Source of the DNA: Lewinellaceae bacterium
GTDB lineage: Bacteria > Bacteroidota > Bacteroidia > Chitinophagales > Saprospiraceae
Assembly: GCA_024644235.1 (NCBI GenBank)
Contig: JAHELJ010000002.1
Span: 62,001-126,000, forward strand
DNA length: 64,000 nucleotides
Direction: 5' to 3'
Below, in pieces: positions 9,179-17,857 of the stretch. The stretch's first letter is position 1. Every line of letters starts with the position of its first letter. The notes beneath the pieces were generated by a model. It searched no databases and was not told where the DNA came from. It was given only the letters and a program-made list of their open reading frames with translations. The translations under genes were made by a program, and so were the position numbers.

Positions 9179-9204
9179 CTGTGCCCATTTCGATATTGGG
9201 AAAA

Positions 9205-9277
<73 letters not shown>

Positions 9278-9283
9278 CAAAAA

Positions 9284-9308
9284 GGTCGCATTTTGGCGGC
9301 CTTTTTTA
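9284..9308 (+). terminator. Terminator after tRNA-Gly
   Basis: Stem GGTCGC (9284-9289) with GCGGCC (9296-9301), 6-base loop, then a run of six T. Confidence 0.8.
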
Positions 9309-9440
9309 TTGCAATCGTGCAAGGGAATTATCTTTCCATGACGATCTGACAGTAACTTACAAATGGTTCAACCATGCTATGAGCTGGACCATGTCTCAAC
9401 TACAAGTAGTATCTTCACCAGGTCACACACTCAAAAAGCC

Positions 9441-12332
9441 ATGAAGCACATATTATTGCTCATTAGCATTCTTTGCAGCCTTCAGGTGGCATGGTCCCAG
9501 GATAAGATCCAGATGCTAGAGCAGTCTATTGAGGAAACCACCAACAAGCTGGATAAGACAAACTTGCTTGTCCAATTGGGTGTAGCCAAGAGAGCAGAAC
9601 GACCCAGGTCTGCGATAAGATCATTTGAGGATGCAATTGACCTAGCCACTAGTATCAAATACGAGAAAGGTCTGGTCGAGGCATATCTGGAAATAGCTAT
9701 TGCCTATGTTGCCATCAATCGAAATGTTAAAGCCATAGAAAGTCTGGAAGCCGGTTTTCAAATAGCCAGGCGAGTATCCGGATCCGGTGATCAGATGAAC
9801 TACATGAAGTTGCTTACTCAAGTGCACGGTCGAGATCGCAACTATACGGAGATGAAGAAGTACCAGCAGATGTTTATAAACATGCAGGACAGCCTCCGGG
9901 ATATGGAGGCGCAAGAGGAGATCGCTGCGATTGAAGAGGAGTTGCAAGTCGAAAAGGAAATCAGGGTACAAAGCACCAAGGAGCGACAAGAAGCCCTGGA
10001 TGCACTTGAACGGCAAGAAGCAATTAGCCTGCGAAAAGAACTTGAAATCACTCGCTTGGAATCAGCAAGAGCTTTGGAAGAACAAAAACGAATGGAGCAG
10101 GAAACCGAAGCGATGCGCACTCAGATCGAATTGACTGAGAAAATTCAAAGGAGAAACAGGTTGATTTTTGCATTCGGTATCCTCTTGCTGTTTGCTGGTG
10201 GAATTGTGCAATGGTTCCGGTATAAACAACAGAAGAAGTTAGCAGAGTTTGAGAAGCAGAAAGCGGACAGGCTCGAGAGAATTGACAAGTTGAAAGACCA
10301 GTTTCTAGCTAATACTTCTCATGAGCTACGCACTCCACTGAATGGCATCATTGGTTTGGCAGAAGCACTCTATGATGGCGTGGATCATTATTCCAAAGAA
10401 GAACAGCAAGAAAACCTATCCATGGTCATTGCCTCTGGAAAGCGATTGAGTAACCTCGTGAACGACCTGCTTGATTTCAGTAAGATGCGAAATGATGAGT
10501 TATCTCTTGCTTTGAAACCAGTCGATCTATATGCCCTATCTGATGTCGTACTTCAGATAAATCATGCGATGGCACATGCCAAGCACAATAAACTAGTCAA
10601 TGCAGTTCCCAAAGATTTACCGGCAGCCGAGGCTGATGAAAACCGGCTGCAGCAGATCATGCACAATCTAATTGACAATGCTATTAAATTCACCAGTACA
10701 GGCGTGATCACAGTGTCTGCCCTGGCAAATGAGGACCATATCGAAGTGTCAGTTGCAGACACAGGTATTGGCATTCCTGCCGATCACTTACAGGAGATTT
10801 TTGACGAGTTTCAGCAAGTTGATGGCACAGAAAGCCGGATGTATTCCGGCACCGGGTTAGGTCTTAGTATTACCCGCAAATTGGTTGAGCTGCATGGTGG
10901 CCGTATTGGGGTGGATTCGGTTGAGGGAAAGGGTTCAACCTTTACATTTTCACTACCCATTTCGTCACAGAAAGCTATTCCTGTATCTCAGGAACGGTTA
11001 GTAAGCCGTCCGGTACTTTACCCCGTTAATGGAAATAGTGGAAGTCTTGTAGAGGACAGGACCATTCCTCCCACCGAGGGTGCAGCAGATAAAATAACCA
11101 TCCTGATCGTTGATGATGAGCCAGTAAATCAGAAAGTGCTGCAAAACCACTTAGCGGGAGCGACTTATCATATTTTATCTGCAATGAATGGTGAGGAAGC
11201 AATGGAAATAATTGATAGCGGCCAGCATATTGATTTAGTACTACTTGATATTATGATGCCAAGGATGTCTGGCTATACCGTTTGTCAAAAGATTCGGAAC
11301 AGATACCTGGCCAGCCAGCTTCCCGTTATTATGATTACCGCCAAAAACCAAGTGTCTGATTTGGTCGAAGCCCTGTCATACGGAGCTAATGATTATCTGG
11401 CAAAGCCTTTTTCGAAAGACGAATTCTTGGCAAGAATCAAGACTCATCTAGACTTATATCATATTAATTACGCAACTAGTCGCTTTGTTCCCAACGAGTT
11501 TCTCAGGATGCTTGGATACGATACCATCACCGATGTAAAACTTGGAGATTTTCGCGAACGGGAAGTAACGGTATTTTTCTCCGATATCCGATCATACACA
11601 TCACTATCAGAGTCGATGACTCCGGAGGAGAACTTCAAGTTTGTAGTAGCCTATGTAAAACGAATGGGACCAATCATCAGGGATCATGGAGGCTTTGTTC
11701 TGCAGTACATGGGAGATGGCATCATGGCCCTCTTCCTCGAAGATCCCATGCAGGCAATTCAAGCTGCTATTGCGATGCAAGAGGAGATCAGAAATTACAA
11801 TGCATCGCGCAAGGAGGCAAGCCGCAGAGAAATCGAAGTGTGTATGGGCATGCACACCGGGCAGCTGGTGATGGGAATTATCGGTGATGAGAGTCGAAAT
11901 GATCCAGCCACAATTTCAGATGCCGTGAATATAGCATCTCGTATGGAAGGTCTTTCCAAATTCTTCGAATCAAAATTGTTGATTACTGAAGAGTCCCTTG
12001 AAAAAGTGAGTAGTAACGAACAGATAAGCACCAGGTTCCTTGGGAAAGTCAAAGCGAAAGGTAAAAAGGAGTCGGTAAGGGTATATGAAGTACTCGATGC
12101 AGAGCATTCTCACCACCGGAAACTGAAGCAGAAAACAAGAGAGAGTTTCTCGGCAGGAATGGAGAGTTATTACAAAAAGGAATTTGAGATGGCAGCCGGC
12201 TACTTCACCAGAGTATTGAAGGAAAATCCGCACGATGAAGCTGCTAAGCACTACCTGAAAAAAAGTACGGCCAGACTTCACTCAGAAATCTCTGAGGGAT
12301 GGGATGGTGCCGAAAGGATCCACACCGAATAG
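9441..12332 (+). CDS. Hybrid histidine kinase - receiver - class III nucleotide cyclase fusion
   Basis: A 963-residue signalling protein joining a phosphorelay to cyclic nucleotide synthesis. In order: signal peptide (1-19), TPR-like helical periplasmic region (about 25-150), long coiled coil (150-235), one membrane helix (about 240-258), HisKA with phospho-acceptor H294 in SHELRTPLNG, HATPase with NLIDNAIKF, DTGIGIP and GTGLGLS (about 400-507), receiver with D603 in LLDIMMP (about 551-670), cyclase (about 705-890) and a C-terminal TPR-like helix pair (900-950). Cyclase metal residues D715 (FFSDIR) and D759 (GDG) and the N830/R834 pair (NIASR) are present. The residues that usually read adenine are unusual: Q755 replaces the common Lys and A823 the Thr/Asp. 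ATG 9441 was chosen over an upstream alternative at 9363 because the signal peptide begins there. Confidence 0.92.
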   Translation: MKHILLLISILCSLQVAWSQDKIQMLEQSIEETTNKLDKTNLLVQLGVAKRAERPRSAIRSFEDAIDLATSIKYEKGLVEAYLEIAIAYVAINRNVKAIESLEAGFQIARRVSGSGDQMNYMKLLTQVHGRDRNYTEMKKYQQMFINMQDSLRDMEAQEEIAAIEEELQVEKEIRVQSTKERQEALDALERQEAISLRKELEITRLESARALEEQKRMEQETEAMRTQIELTEKIQRRNRLIFAFGILLLFAGGIVQWFRYKQQKKLAEFEKQKADRLERIDKLKDQFLANTSHELRTPLNGIIGLAEALYDGVDHYSKEEQQENLSMVIASGKRLSNLVNDLLDFSKMRNDELSLALKPVDLYALSDVVLQINHAMAHAKHNKLVNAVPKDLPAAEADENRLQQIMHNLIDNAIKFTSTGVITVSALANEDHIEVSVADTGIGIPADHLQEIFDEFQQVDGTESRMYSGTGLGLSITRKLVELHGGRIGVDSVEGKGSTFTFSLPISSQKAIPVSQERLVSRPVLYPVNGNSGSLVEDRTIPPTEGAADKITILIVDDEPVNQKVLQNHLAGATYHILSAMNGEEAMEIIDSGQHIDLVLLDIMMPRMSGYTVCQKIRNRYLASQLPVIMITAKNQVSDLVEALSYGANDYLAKPFSKDEFLARIKTHLDLYHINYATSRFVPNEFLRMLGYDTITDVKLGDFREREVTVFFSDIRSYTSLSESMTPEENFKFVVAYVKRMGPIIRDHGGFVLQYMGDGIMALFLEDPMQAIQAAIAMQEEIRNYNASRKEASRREIEVCMGMHTGQLVMGIIGDESRNDPATISDAVNIASRMEGLSKFFESKLLITEESLEKVSSNEQISTRFLGKVKAKGKKESVRVYEVLDAEHSHHRKLKQKTRESFSAGMESYYKKEFEMAAGYFTRVLKENPHDEAAKHYLKKSTARLHSEISEGWDGAERIHTE

Positions 12333-12414
12333 AAACTATTCATTCTTTACATGACTGCTCTAATTTGTTGATCACAAGTATATGATAACACTCCCTTTAT
12401 GTAAATTGCAAGCT

Positions 12415-13173
12415 ATGTATGAAGGGAGATTTGCAGGACAAGTAGCACTCGTCACGGGAGGAGCACGTGGTATTGGTGCTGCGATTGGACAGAGGTTAGC
12501 AAAAGAAGGTGCTCAGGTGATTCTTTGGGATGTTTTGGAGTCAACTCTTGTGAAGACTACAGAGGAAATAAGGAAGCATAATCTGCATGCCAGCTACGAA
12601 GTGATCGATATCACTGATAAAGTTGCGGTAGCGAAAGGGATCGATCACATCATCAAACATCACGATCGCCTGGATGTAATGGTACATTGTGCAGCGATTT
12701 CGGGACCTACTTCCACCAACATTGTCGACTATTCAGCTGAAGACTTTAGGCATTTGTTAGACGTCAATCTTTATGGCTCTTTCCTGGTTACCAAATATGC
12801 TATTCCTCCAATGTTGGATAAAGACTATGGGCGGATCTTACTAATTGCTTCCATTGGTGGCAAAGAGGGAAATCCGGGCATGGCAGGCTATGCAGCAAGT
12901 AAATCCGGTGTATTGGGGTTAGTCAAAGCAATTGGGAAGGAATATGCACACACTGGTATCACGATCAATGGTCTAGCTCCTGCTGTGATCAGCACTCCCA
13001 TGAATCTAGACACTCATCCCGATATGCTTGAATATATGACCGACAAAATTCCAATGGGTCGCTTGGGCACAGTAGAAGAAGTGGCTTCGATGGCATGTTG
13101 GATCCTTTCGAAAGAGGCGAGTTTCAACACCGGATTTAATTTTGATTTGTCCGGCGGTCGTGCTACCTATTAG
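12415..13173 (+). CDS. Short-chain dehydrogenase/reductase (FabG-like)
   Basis: A 252-residue classical SDR. The Rossmann motif TGGARGIG is at about 14-21, the NAG-equivalent is HCAAISG, and the catalytic Ser146-Tyr159-Lys163 set lies in IASIGG and GYAASKSG; the family ending FDLSGGRATY is present. NAD(P)-dependent oxidation or reduction of a hydroxy/keto group is expected; substrate unknown. ATG 12415 is chosen because MYEGRFAGQVALVTG is the normal SDR start; an in-frame ATG at 12382 would add 11 residues. The gene ends 11 bp inside the convergent membrane-protein gene. Similar SDRs recur at 35114 and 46443 but are not close copies. Confidence 0.88.
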   Translation: MYEGRFAGQVALVTGGARGIGAAIGQRLAKEGAQVILWDVLESTLVKTTEEIRKHNLHASYEVIDITDKVAVAKGIDHIIKHHDRLDVMVHCAAISGPTSTNIVDYSAEDFRHLLDVNLYGSFLVTKYAIPPMLDKDYGRILLIASIGGKEGNPGMAGYAASKSGVLGLVKAIGKEYAHTGITINGLAPAVISTPMNLDTHPDMLEYMTDKIPMGRLGTVEEVASMACWILSKEASFNTGFNFDLSGGRATY

Positions 13174-13738
13174 CAAATTCAAATTCGAACCCTACTCCTA
13201 CCCCGAATTGATTGTTCCAATGTACTCCTAATGTCAACTTTCGAAAAGCCAGTTGTATGCCAAATTCCAGTTCACTATCGGTATTCATCAAGGCCTCGAA
13301 TTGTGCTACCTTTCCAACGGGGACTACCGTACCTGCTTCAATTAAGAGGGTTCGCTTATTGGTGAATCGAGATTCGAATGCGATCCAATCGGTAGGATGA
13401 AAAATTCCTCCGAGAAAGAAATCAGGATAGGATGTTTCTGTGTCAGCGACGGAATAGCGACGCTTGTAGTCATATTCCAGACCAATCAAACACTCGAATC
13501 GGGGCATGAATTGACGCAACCATACAGATTCCAGAATGCCATTGTCAATTTCATTCCTCAATGACAGTTCAACTGTGTTTTGATCCCAGGAGAGATCGCA
13601 ACCGTATTCATGAGCGGAAGCGTAAGCTACCAGACCTGCCGAAACAGTAGGTTTTAGCTGTAATTGTGGTATATCACTGACATACCCTAAATTTGCAGTG
13701 GCATAGGTCAGTTGGATTAGGAAAAACAAGAGATGCAT
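13163..13738 (-). CDS. Putative small outer-membrane beta-barrel protein
   Basis: A 191-residue protein with a short hydrophobic signal-like N-terminus (MHLLFFLIQLTYATA) and then alternating polar/apolar strands rich in Tyr, Trp and Phe, ending in the Phe-rich GVGVGFEFEFANR. This pattern fits an eight- or ten-stranded outer-membrane barrel, but no named family is recognised. It converges on the SDR gene with an 11-bp overlap of the 3' ends, so the two are not cotranscribed. Confidence 0.65.
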   Translation of the reverse strand: MHLLFFLIQLTYATANLGYVSDIPQLQLKPTVSAGLVAYASAHEYGCDLSWDQNTVELSLRNEIDNGILESVWLRQFMPRFECLIGLEYDYKRRYSVADTETSYPDFFLGGIFHPTDWIAFESRFTNKRTLLIEAGTVVPVGKVAQFEALMNTDSELEFGIQLAFRKLTLGVHWNNQFGVGVGFEFEFANR

Positions 13739-13915
13739 GAAGTGGAGTTTAATATAGATACGTGCATTTCCTACCTCGTGGATTCAGACTGACTTATATA
13801 GAGGCTATGAGAAGATCAGAGAAACTACATAATCTCAGATCGATCAGGCCAATTACTAAGGGAGACAGGTCATTTTAGTATCTTGTTTGCCAGCTAACGT
13901 TCATGTAAAAACCAA

Positions 13916-14965
13916 ATGCACTCTATGAAAATTGATCAAGAAATAAGAGCCGCACTAGGGAATTGGAGGTCCATCGTGAAAAGCTATTCAAAGCCCAACC
14001 ATAGGTTAGCGATTGGACAGATTCTCAACACCTTTCTTCCATTTATCGCGATTTGGACCATTATGTATTTTAGCCTGGACTGGTCGTATTGGATAACGCT
14101 GTCTCTCGCTATTGTAAACGGCTTTTTCCTTTCCCGGCTTTTTATCATTCAGCATGACTGTGGTCACCAATCTTTTTTCAAATCCAGAAAATGGAACAAC
14201 CTGGTGGGGTACATCTGCAGCTTTTTCACATCTATACCCTACAAATATTGGTCAAGAGTACACAACTACCACCATGGGCATGTGGGTCAACTAGAACACC
14301 GGGATGTTGGAGACATCAACTTTCTCACCGTTGAAGAATTTCGAAAAAAATCATGGTGGGGACGCCTTGGATACCGGATCTTCCGTCATCCCATCTTTCT
14401 GTTTGGTTTTGTTCCGGTGATTTATCTGGCTGTTTCCAATCGCTATCCCTTCTTTCAATTCAAAGGATGGGGTAATATTCTCAAGTCTCAGCTATACAAT
14501 AACTTGGTACTTCTTGCGGTATATATTCTACTTGCAATTTTGTTAGGTTGGAAAGCTTTCTTATTGGTGCAGATTCCCGTATTGCTGTCCTTTGGGATCA
14601 TTGCATTCTGGTTTTTCTATGTACAGCATCAGCATGAAAAAACTTACATGCAATGGAAAGATAATTGGGATCACTTGCTGGCCAGCATAAAAGGAAGTAC
14701 CTACTACAAACTTCCCAAGTTGTTTCAATGGCTAACCGGTAATATCGGCTATCATCACATTCATCATTTGAATTCGAAGATCCCGAATTATCTGCTGGAG
14801 AAGTGTGCCAAGGAAAACCCAATCCTGCAAAAATATGTGTCGACATTAACGTGGAGAGAGAGCTTGAAATGTATTTTCGCAAATCTTTGGGATGAGGAAC
14901 GACAAAAGATGATCTCATTCCGTGAGTTTTACCGAATGGAAAAAGCAGTAGCTTCAGACAGTTGA
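13916..14965 (+). CDS. Membrane fatty acid desaturase (DesA/delta-12-like)
   Basis: A 349-residue integral membrane di-iron desaturase acting on acyl chains of membrane lipids. The three histidine boxes are visible: HDCGH (80-84), HNYHH (116-120) and HIHHL (about 278-282). Pairs of membrane helices lie between them (about 37-75 and 165-235). Box spacing and the YVQHQHEKTY segment match the bacterial delta-12/omega-3 group. Monocistronic by context; a second ATG nine bases downstream is also possible as start. It probably adjusts membrane fluidity. Confidence 0.9.
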   Translation: MHSMKIDQEIRAALGNWRSIVKSYSKPNHRLAIGQILNTFLPFIAIWTIMYFSLDWSYWITLSLAIVNGFFLSRLFIIQHDCGHQSFFKSRKWNNLVGYICSFFTSIPYKYWSRVHNYHHGHVGQLEHRDVGDINFLTVEEFRKKSWWGRLGYRIFRHPIFLFGFVPVIYLAVSNRYPFFQFKGWGNILKSQLYNNLVLLAVYILLAILLGWKAFLLVQIPVLLSFGIIAFWFFYVQHQHEKTYMQWKDNWDHLLASIKGSTYYKLPKLFQWLTGNIGYHHIHHLNSKIPNYLLEKCAKENPILQKYVSTLTWRESLKCIFANLWDEERQKMISFREFYRMEKAVASDS

Positions 14966-15072
14966 ATTATGCTTCTAGCTCACACTCCACCTTCGCTTGA
15001 ATCTTCAGCGGAGGATGCCACTGACCGGCGTAAAAAGAGAGAATCGCTGTAAAGAAATGTCGCACTCACACG

Positions 15073-15230
15073 TCACACCACGCTCCAGCCTGCCAGCAGG
15101 CAGGTTCACTCAGACCAATGCCGTAGGCATTGCCACACCCATCTCGCCCGGGTGGTGGAATTGGTAGACACGCAGGACTTAAAATCCTGTGGCCATTGCG
15201 GCCGTGCGGGTTCGATTCCCGCTCCGGGTA
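15073..15230 (+). repeat. Direct repeat copy 1: leader plus tRNA-Leu
   Basis: 158 bp that align without gaps to 33359-33516. The tRNA bodies differ by one base; the 73-bp leader differs at 11 positions (about 85% identical). The leader contains two hairpins, CCTGCC-agca-GGCAGG (15089-15104) and AATGCC-gta-GGCATT (15117-15131). In copy 2 the second hairpin keeps its stem while a loop base changes. Confidence 0.85.
15146..15230 (+). tRNA. tRNA-Leu (anticodon TAA), copy 1
   Basis: 85 bases with a long variable arm, class II structure. Acceptor GCCCGGG pairs with TCCGGGT (G-T at both ends), anticodon stem/loop CAGGACTTAAAATCCTG, variable arm TGGCC-ATTGC-GGCC, T-arm GCGGG-TTCGATT-CCCGC, discriminator A. 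No TAnnTTTG box is visible just upstream; instead two hairpins precede it. Confidence 0.96.
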
Positions 15231-15376
15231 CCTAGGAAATGAGGTCAAAGTCTCATATTAGCCTCAGATGTCTGGGTTATTATTTGGATATGAGAGTATC
15301 CTGATTTTAAAATCGATGAAATGCAGGGGCGACAAACTTAACTCCGGCTAACTTAAAATCTTATCAAAGAACCAAC

Positions 15377-16264
15377 CTATTGAGATGCTAATGACAGCTC
15401 AAGGCGAAACAGCCGGCCAGCCTTCTTTTTACTCCCTTCACTGGTGAGATACATAACACGATTTGATTCCAAAACAACTCCTTCCATATTTTGCTCAGCT
15501 GGCAAATCAATTTGTAAAGGTTTTCTTTCGAAAAATTGATCTGCCTGAAATCTCTCAAATAACCATATCATATCTTTCGCTAGAAGAACAAGGGTAGATC
15601 CATCGTTACTGAGATCGGCGGCTGTAATCTGACCTTTGCTCTTATCCTTATCCGTCACAAGTAAATCCCGATATTCTGCGATGTGTTTTCCTGGGTGTTT
15701 TCCCAATCGATATAACTTGGATTTACCCATGAAAGGTTTTGATCGATCTTTGGTTAACATGTATAGGTAATTGCCGCTGGCAAACAGAGATTCAATATCA
15801 AACAATCGATCTTGCTTTGCTGGTGGAAAGTCATGTTGATCAGAAAGTCTAAATTCTATCTTTTCAGCCATCACTGAAGAGATTTCGGCACTTCCAATCT
15901 TAGATCTACTGATTTTGTAAATTACTAGATCTTTCCGGTCATTGTTATTGTTGCCAAAATCGCCAATGTAAATATTGCCTTCTTCGTCTTTGGTCATATC
16001 CTCCCAATCAATATTTAGAGCATTTTTGACTCTTACTATCTGTTTCAACTGACCTTCCCGATCGAATTTGTATAATTCCGGCTTTCCCCCACTATCATTG
16101 AATGACCAGAAATGATCACTTTCGGCAAGTTCAATTCCAGAGCTTTCTTTTAGATCGTTCGGAAGGTCTGCGAGTTCTTCAAATTCAAATAGTGAACTAA
16201 AATTCTTGTCACACTTGTTAGTAGAACATGCTAGAAAAAGTAAAAAGATCACGATCATTCTCAT
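15377..16264 (-). CDS. Secreted lipoprotein, beta-propeller-like, function unknown
   Basis: A 295-residue protein starting at the ATG at 16264, which gives a short signal peptide ending in the lipobox FLACS. The motifs LKESSGIE, HFWSFNDSGG, NIDWEDMTKDEEGNIYIGDFGNN and QITAADLSNDGSTLVLL recur in a Bacteroidota family of lipoproteins and secreted proteins that look like NHL/phytase-esterase-like propellers. The Asp/Asn-rich loops could bind calcium. No catalytic set is recognised. An upstream in-frame start at 16330 would add 22 residues and bury the lipobox, so it was rejected. It lies just inside the tRNA-Leu-bounded segment and is divergent from the sensor kinase. Confidence 0.7.
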   Translation of the reverse strand: MRMIVIFLLFLACSTNKCDKNFSSLFEFEELADLPNDLKESSGIELAESDHFWSFNDSGGKPELYKFDREGQLKQIVRVKNALNIDWEDMTKDEEGNIYIGDFGNNNNDRKDLVIYKISRSKIGSAEISSVMAEKIEFRLSDQHDFPPAKQDRLFDIESLFASGNYLYMLTKDRSKPFMGKSKLYRLGKHPGKHIAEYRDLLVTDKDKSKGQITAADLSNDGSTLVLLAKDMIWLFERFQADQFFERKPLQIDLPAEQNMEGVVLESNRVMYLTSEGSKKKAGRLFRLELSLASQ

Positions 16265-16510
16265 TTCACCGTTGATACCTTTGAAGATTCGAACTCCTTG
16301 CAAGCAAAAGGAACAACATACAACAGTCAAATCTGCCTACACTTGCGGAGATTAGTTTTCGGTTTTTCTGGGAATATATTGATCTTTTCCAAAAAATCTC
16401 CAAATTTCCCGAATAGGTTGTGTCTTAATTTACTTACTTCAAAGACATGGTTAGACAAGAGGTTTATTATCGAACAGGGACCACCTACTCTCTGAAACCA
16501 AACCTTCGGC

Positions 16511-17761
16511 ATGAGATTACTTGAGAAAGCGGGACGATACCACCTATACTTCTCGATACTGATTTTCCTGGTTGGCTGCATTCTGATCTTGATCGCATTG
16601 CGATATATAATTACGGTCGAAACGGATGAGAATCTGAGAGATGCGAAGTCCTATTTACAGGAACAGCTTTCGGGTATCAATTCAGATCATACCGTCATTA
16701 AACTACTTGATAATATCGTAGAAGTCGACAGGATAGCCTTTTACACTGAAGCAGAGCGTTTTTCAGATACGCTGATATGGGATCCACTCGAAAAGGAATT
16801 CGACCCTTATCGTAAGTTTGTTTTCAATGATTCAATTGGTGGGATTCCCTACTCGATAAGTGTCAATCGTTCAAAATTAGACAATGAAGAACTCGCTACT
16901 ACGATGATCTTGACGATGATGGCATTACTTGCTTTATTTCTGCTTTTCATTAATGTCTTCAATAGATATCTGTCACTCAGGATTTGGCGCCCTTTCTATC
17001 AGACTATAAATGAGATTAGAGCTTTTAATTTCAATAAGGCCAGCGTATTAACTCCTCCTTCTACTGATATTGACGAATTTGCGATATTGCACAAGGCCAT
17101 TAGCGAAATGACAACCAGAGCGGTAAGGGACTATCAGTCTCTTCGTCAATTTACCGAAAATGCTTCTCACGAAATACAGACTCCCTTAGCTATTATTAGG
17201 AGTAAAATCGAATTACTCATCCAACGAGAACACTTCAGCAAGGAAGAAAGAAAATACATTCAAGACATTCAGGAATCTGCCACACGTCTATCCAAACTAA
17301 ATGAATCTCTTCTTCTCCTCACCCGGATTGAAAACAGACAATTTAACCAAGCAGTAGAGGTTGACATCCGTCAACTTGTTGAAAAGAAGATCAAGCAATT
17401 TGAGCCTTTTCTATCAAGCATGAATATCGATATCAACAAAAGACTTAAGGATGTTGTAGTTTCGATTGATCCTAGTCTCGCTGAAATTTTGTTGAACAAC
17501 CTTCTTGGAAATGCAATAAAGCATAACGTACAAAGTGGTCGTATTGAAATATTGTTGGATGATGGTCGATTGCGCATTAGAAATACCGGGAAAATACTGA
17601 TTCAGCCGGATCGAATATTTGAAAGATTCAAAAAAGACGATGCATCTGCTTCCTCACTCGGACTCGGATTGGCAATTGTTGAGCAGATCTGTATGGTATA
17701 TGGTTATGAAATTTCCTACGAATACAATGATCCCTGGCATGAATTAACAGTTTTTTTCTAG
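16511..17761 (+). CDS. Orphan sensor histidine kinase
   Basis: A 416-residue inner-membrane kinase: helix 1 at about 12-34, a small periplasmic domain (35-128), helix 2 (130-150), then HisKA with H220 in NASHEIQTPLA and a HATPase domain with the N-box LNNLLGNAIKHN and SLGLGLAIVEQI. The G1 box is the variant RNTGK instead of DxGxG, which is usual in a Bacteroidota subgroup. No response regulator gene adjoins it, unlike the common regulator-kinase pair. It reads toward the TonB-dependent receptor gene 97 bp downstream and may monitor the envelope for this cluster; that link is inference from position. Confidence 0.88.
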   Translation: MRLLEKAGRYHLYFSILIFLVGCILILIALRYIITVETDENLRDAKSYLQEQLSGINSDHTVIKLLDNIVEVDRIAFYTEAERFSDTLIWDPLEKEFDPYRKFVFNDSIGGIPYSISVNRSKLDNEELATTMILTMMALLALFLLFINVFNRYLSLRIWRPFYQTINEIRAFNFNKASVLTPPSTDIDEFAILHKAISEMTTRAVRDYQSLRQFTENASHEIQTPLAIIRSKIELLIQREHFSKEERKYIQDIQESATRLSKLNESLLLLTRIENRQFNQAVEVDIRQLVEKKIKQFEPFLSSMNIDINKRLKDVVVSIDPSLAEILLNNLLGNAIKHNVQSGRIEILLDDGRLRIRNTGKILIQPDRIFERFKKDDASASSLGLGLAIVEQICMVYGYEISYEYNDPWHELTVFF

Positions 17762-17857
17762 AATCCGTTGTTGCATCCCAATTCTCTCCAAATTCTTAGC
17801 ATAGATTTAGCTCGTTAAAAAGCTTGCTTTGCTATTTGACAGGAACATTTAGAACAC

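Noticed and set aside
15066-15248. Open frame antisense to tRNA-Leu copy 1 (and its twin at 33409-33636)
   Set aside because: Both read through the reverse of the tRNA-Leu gene and its leader; the shared peptide only reflects the tRNA sequence, a common false ORF.
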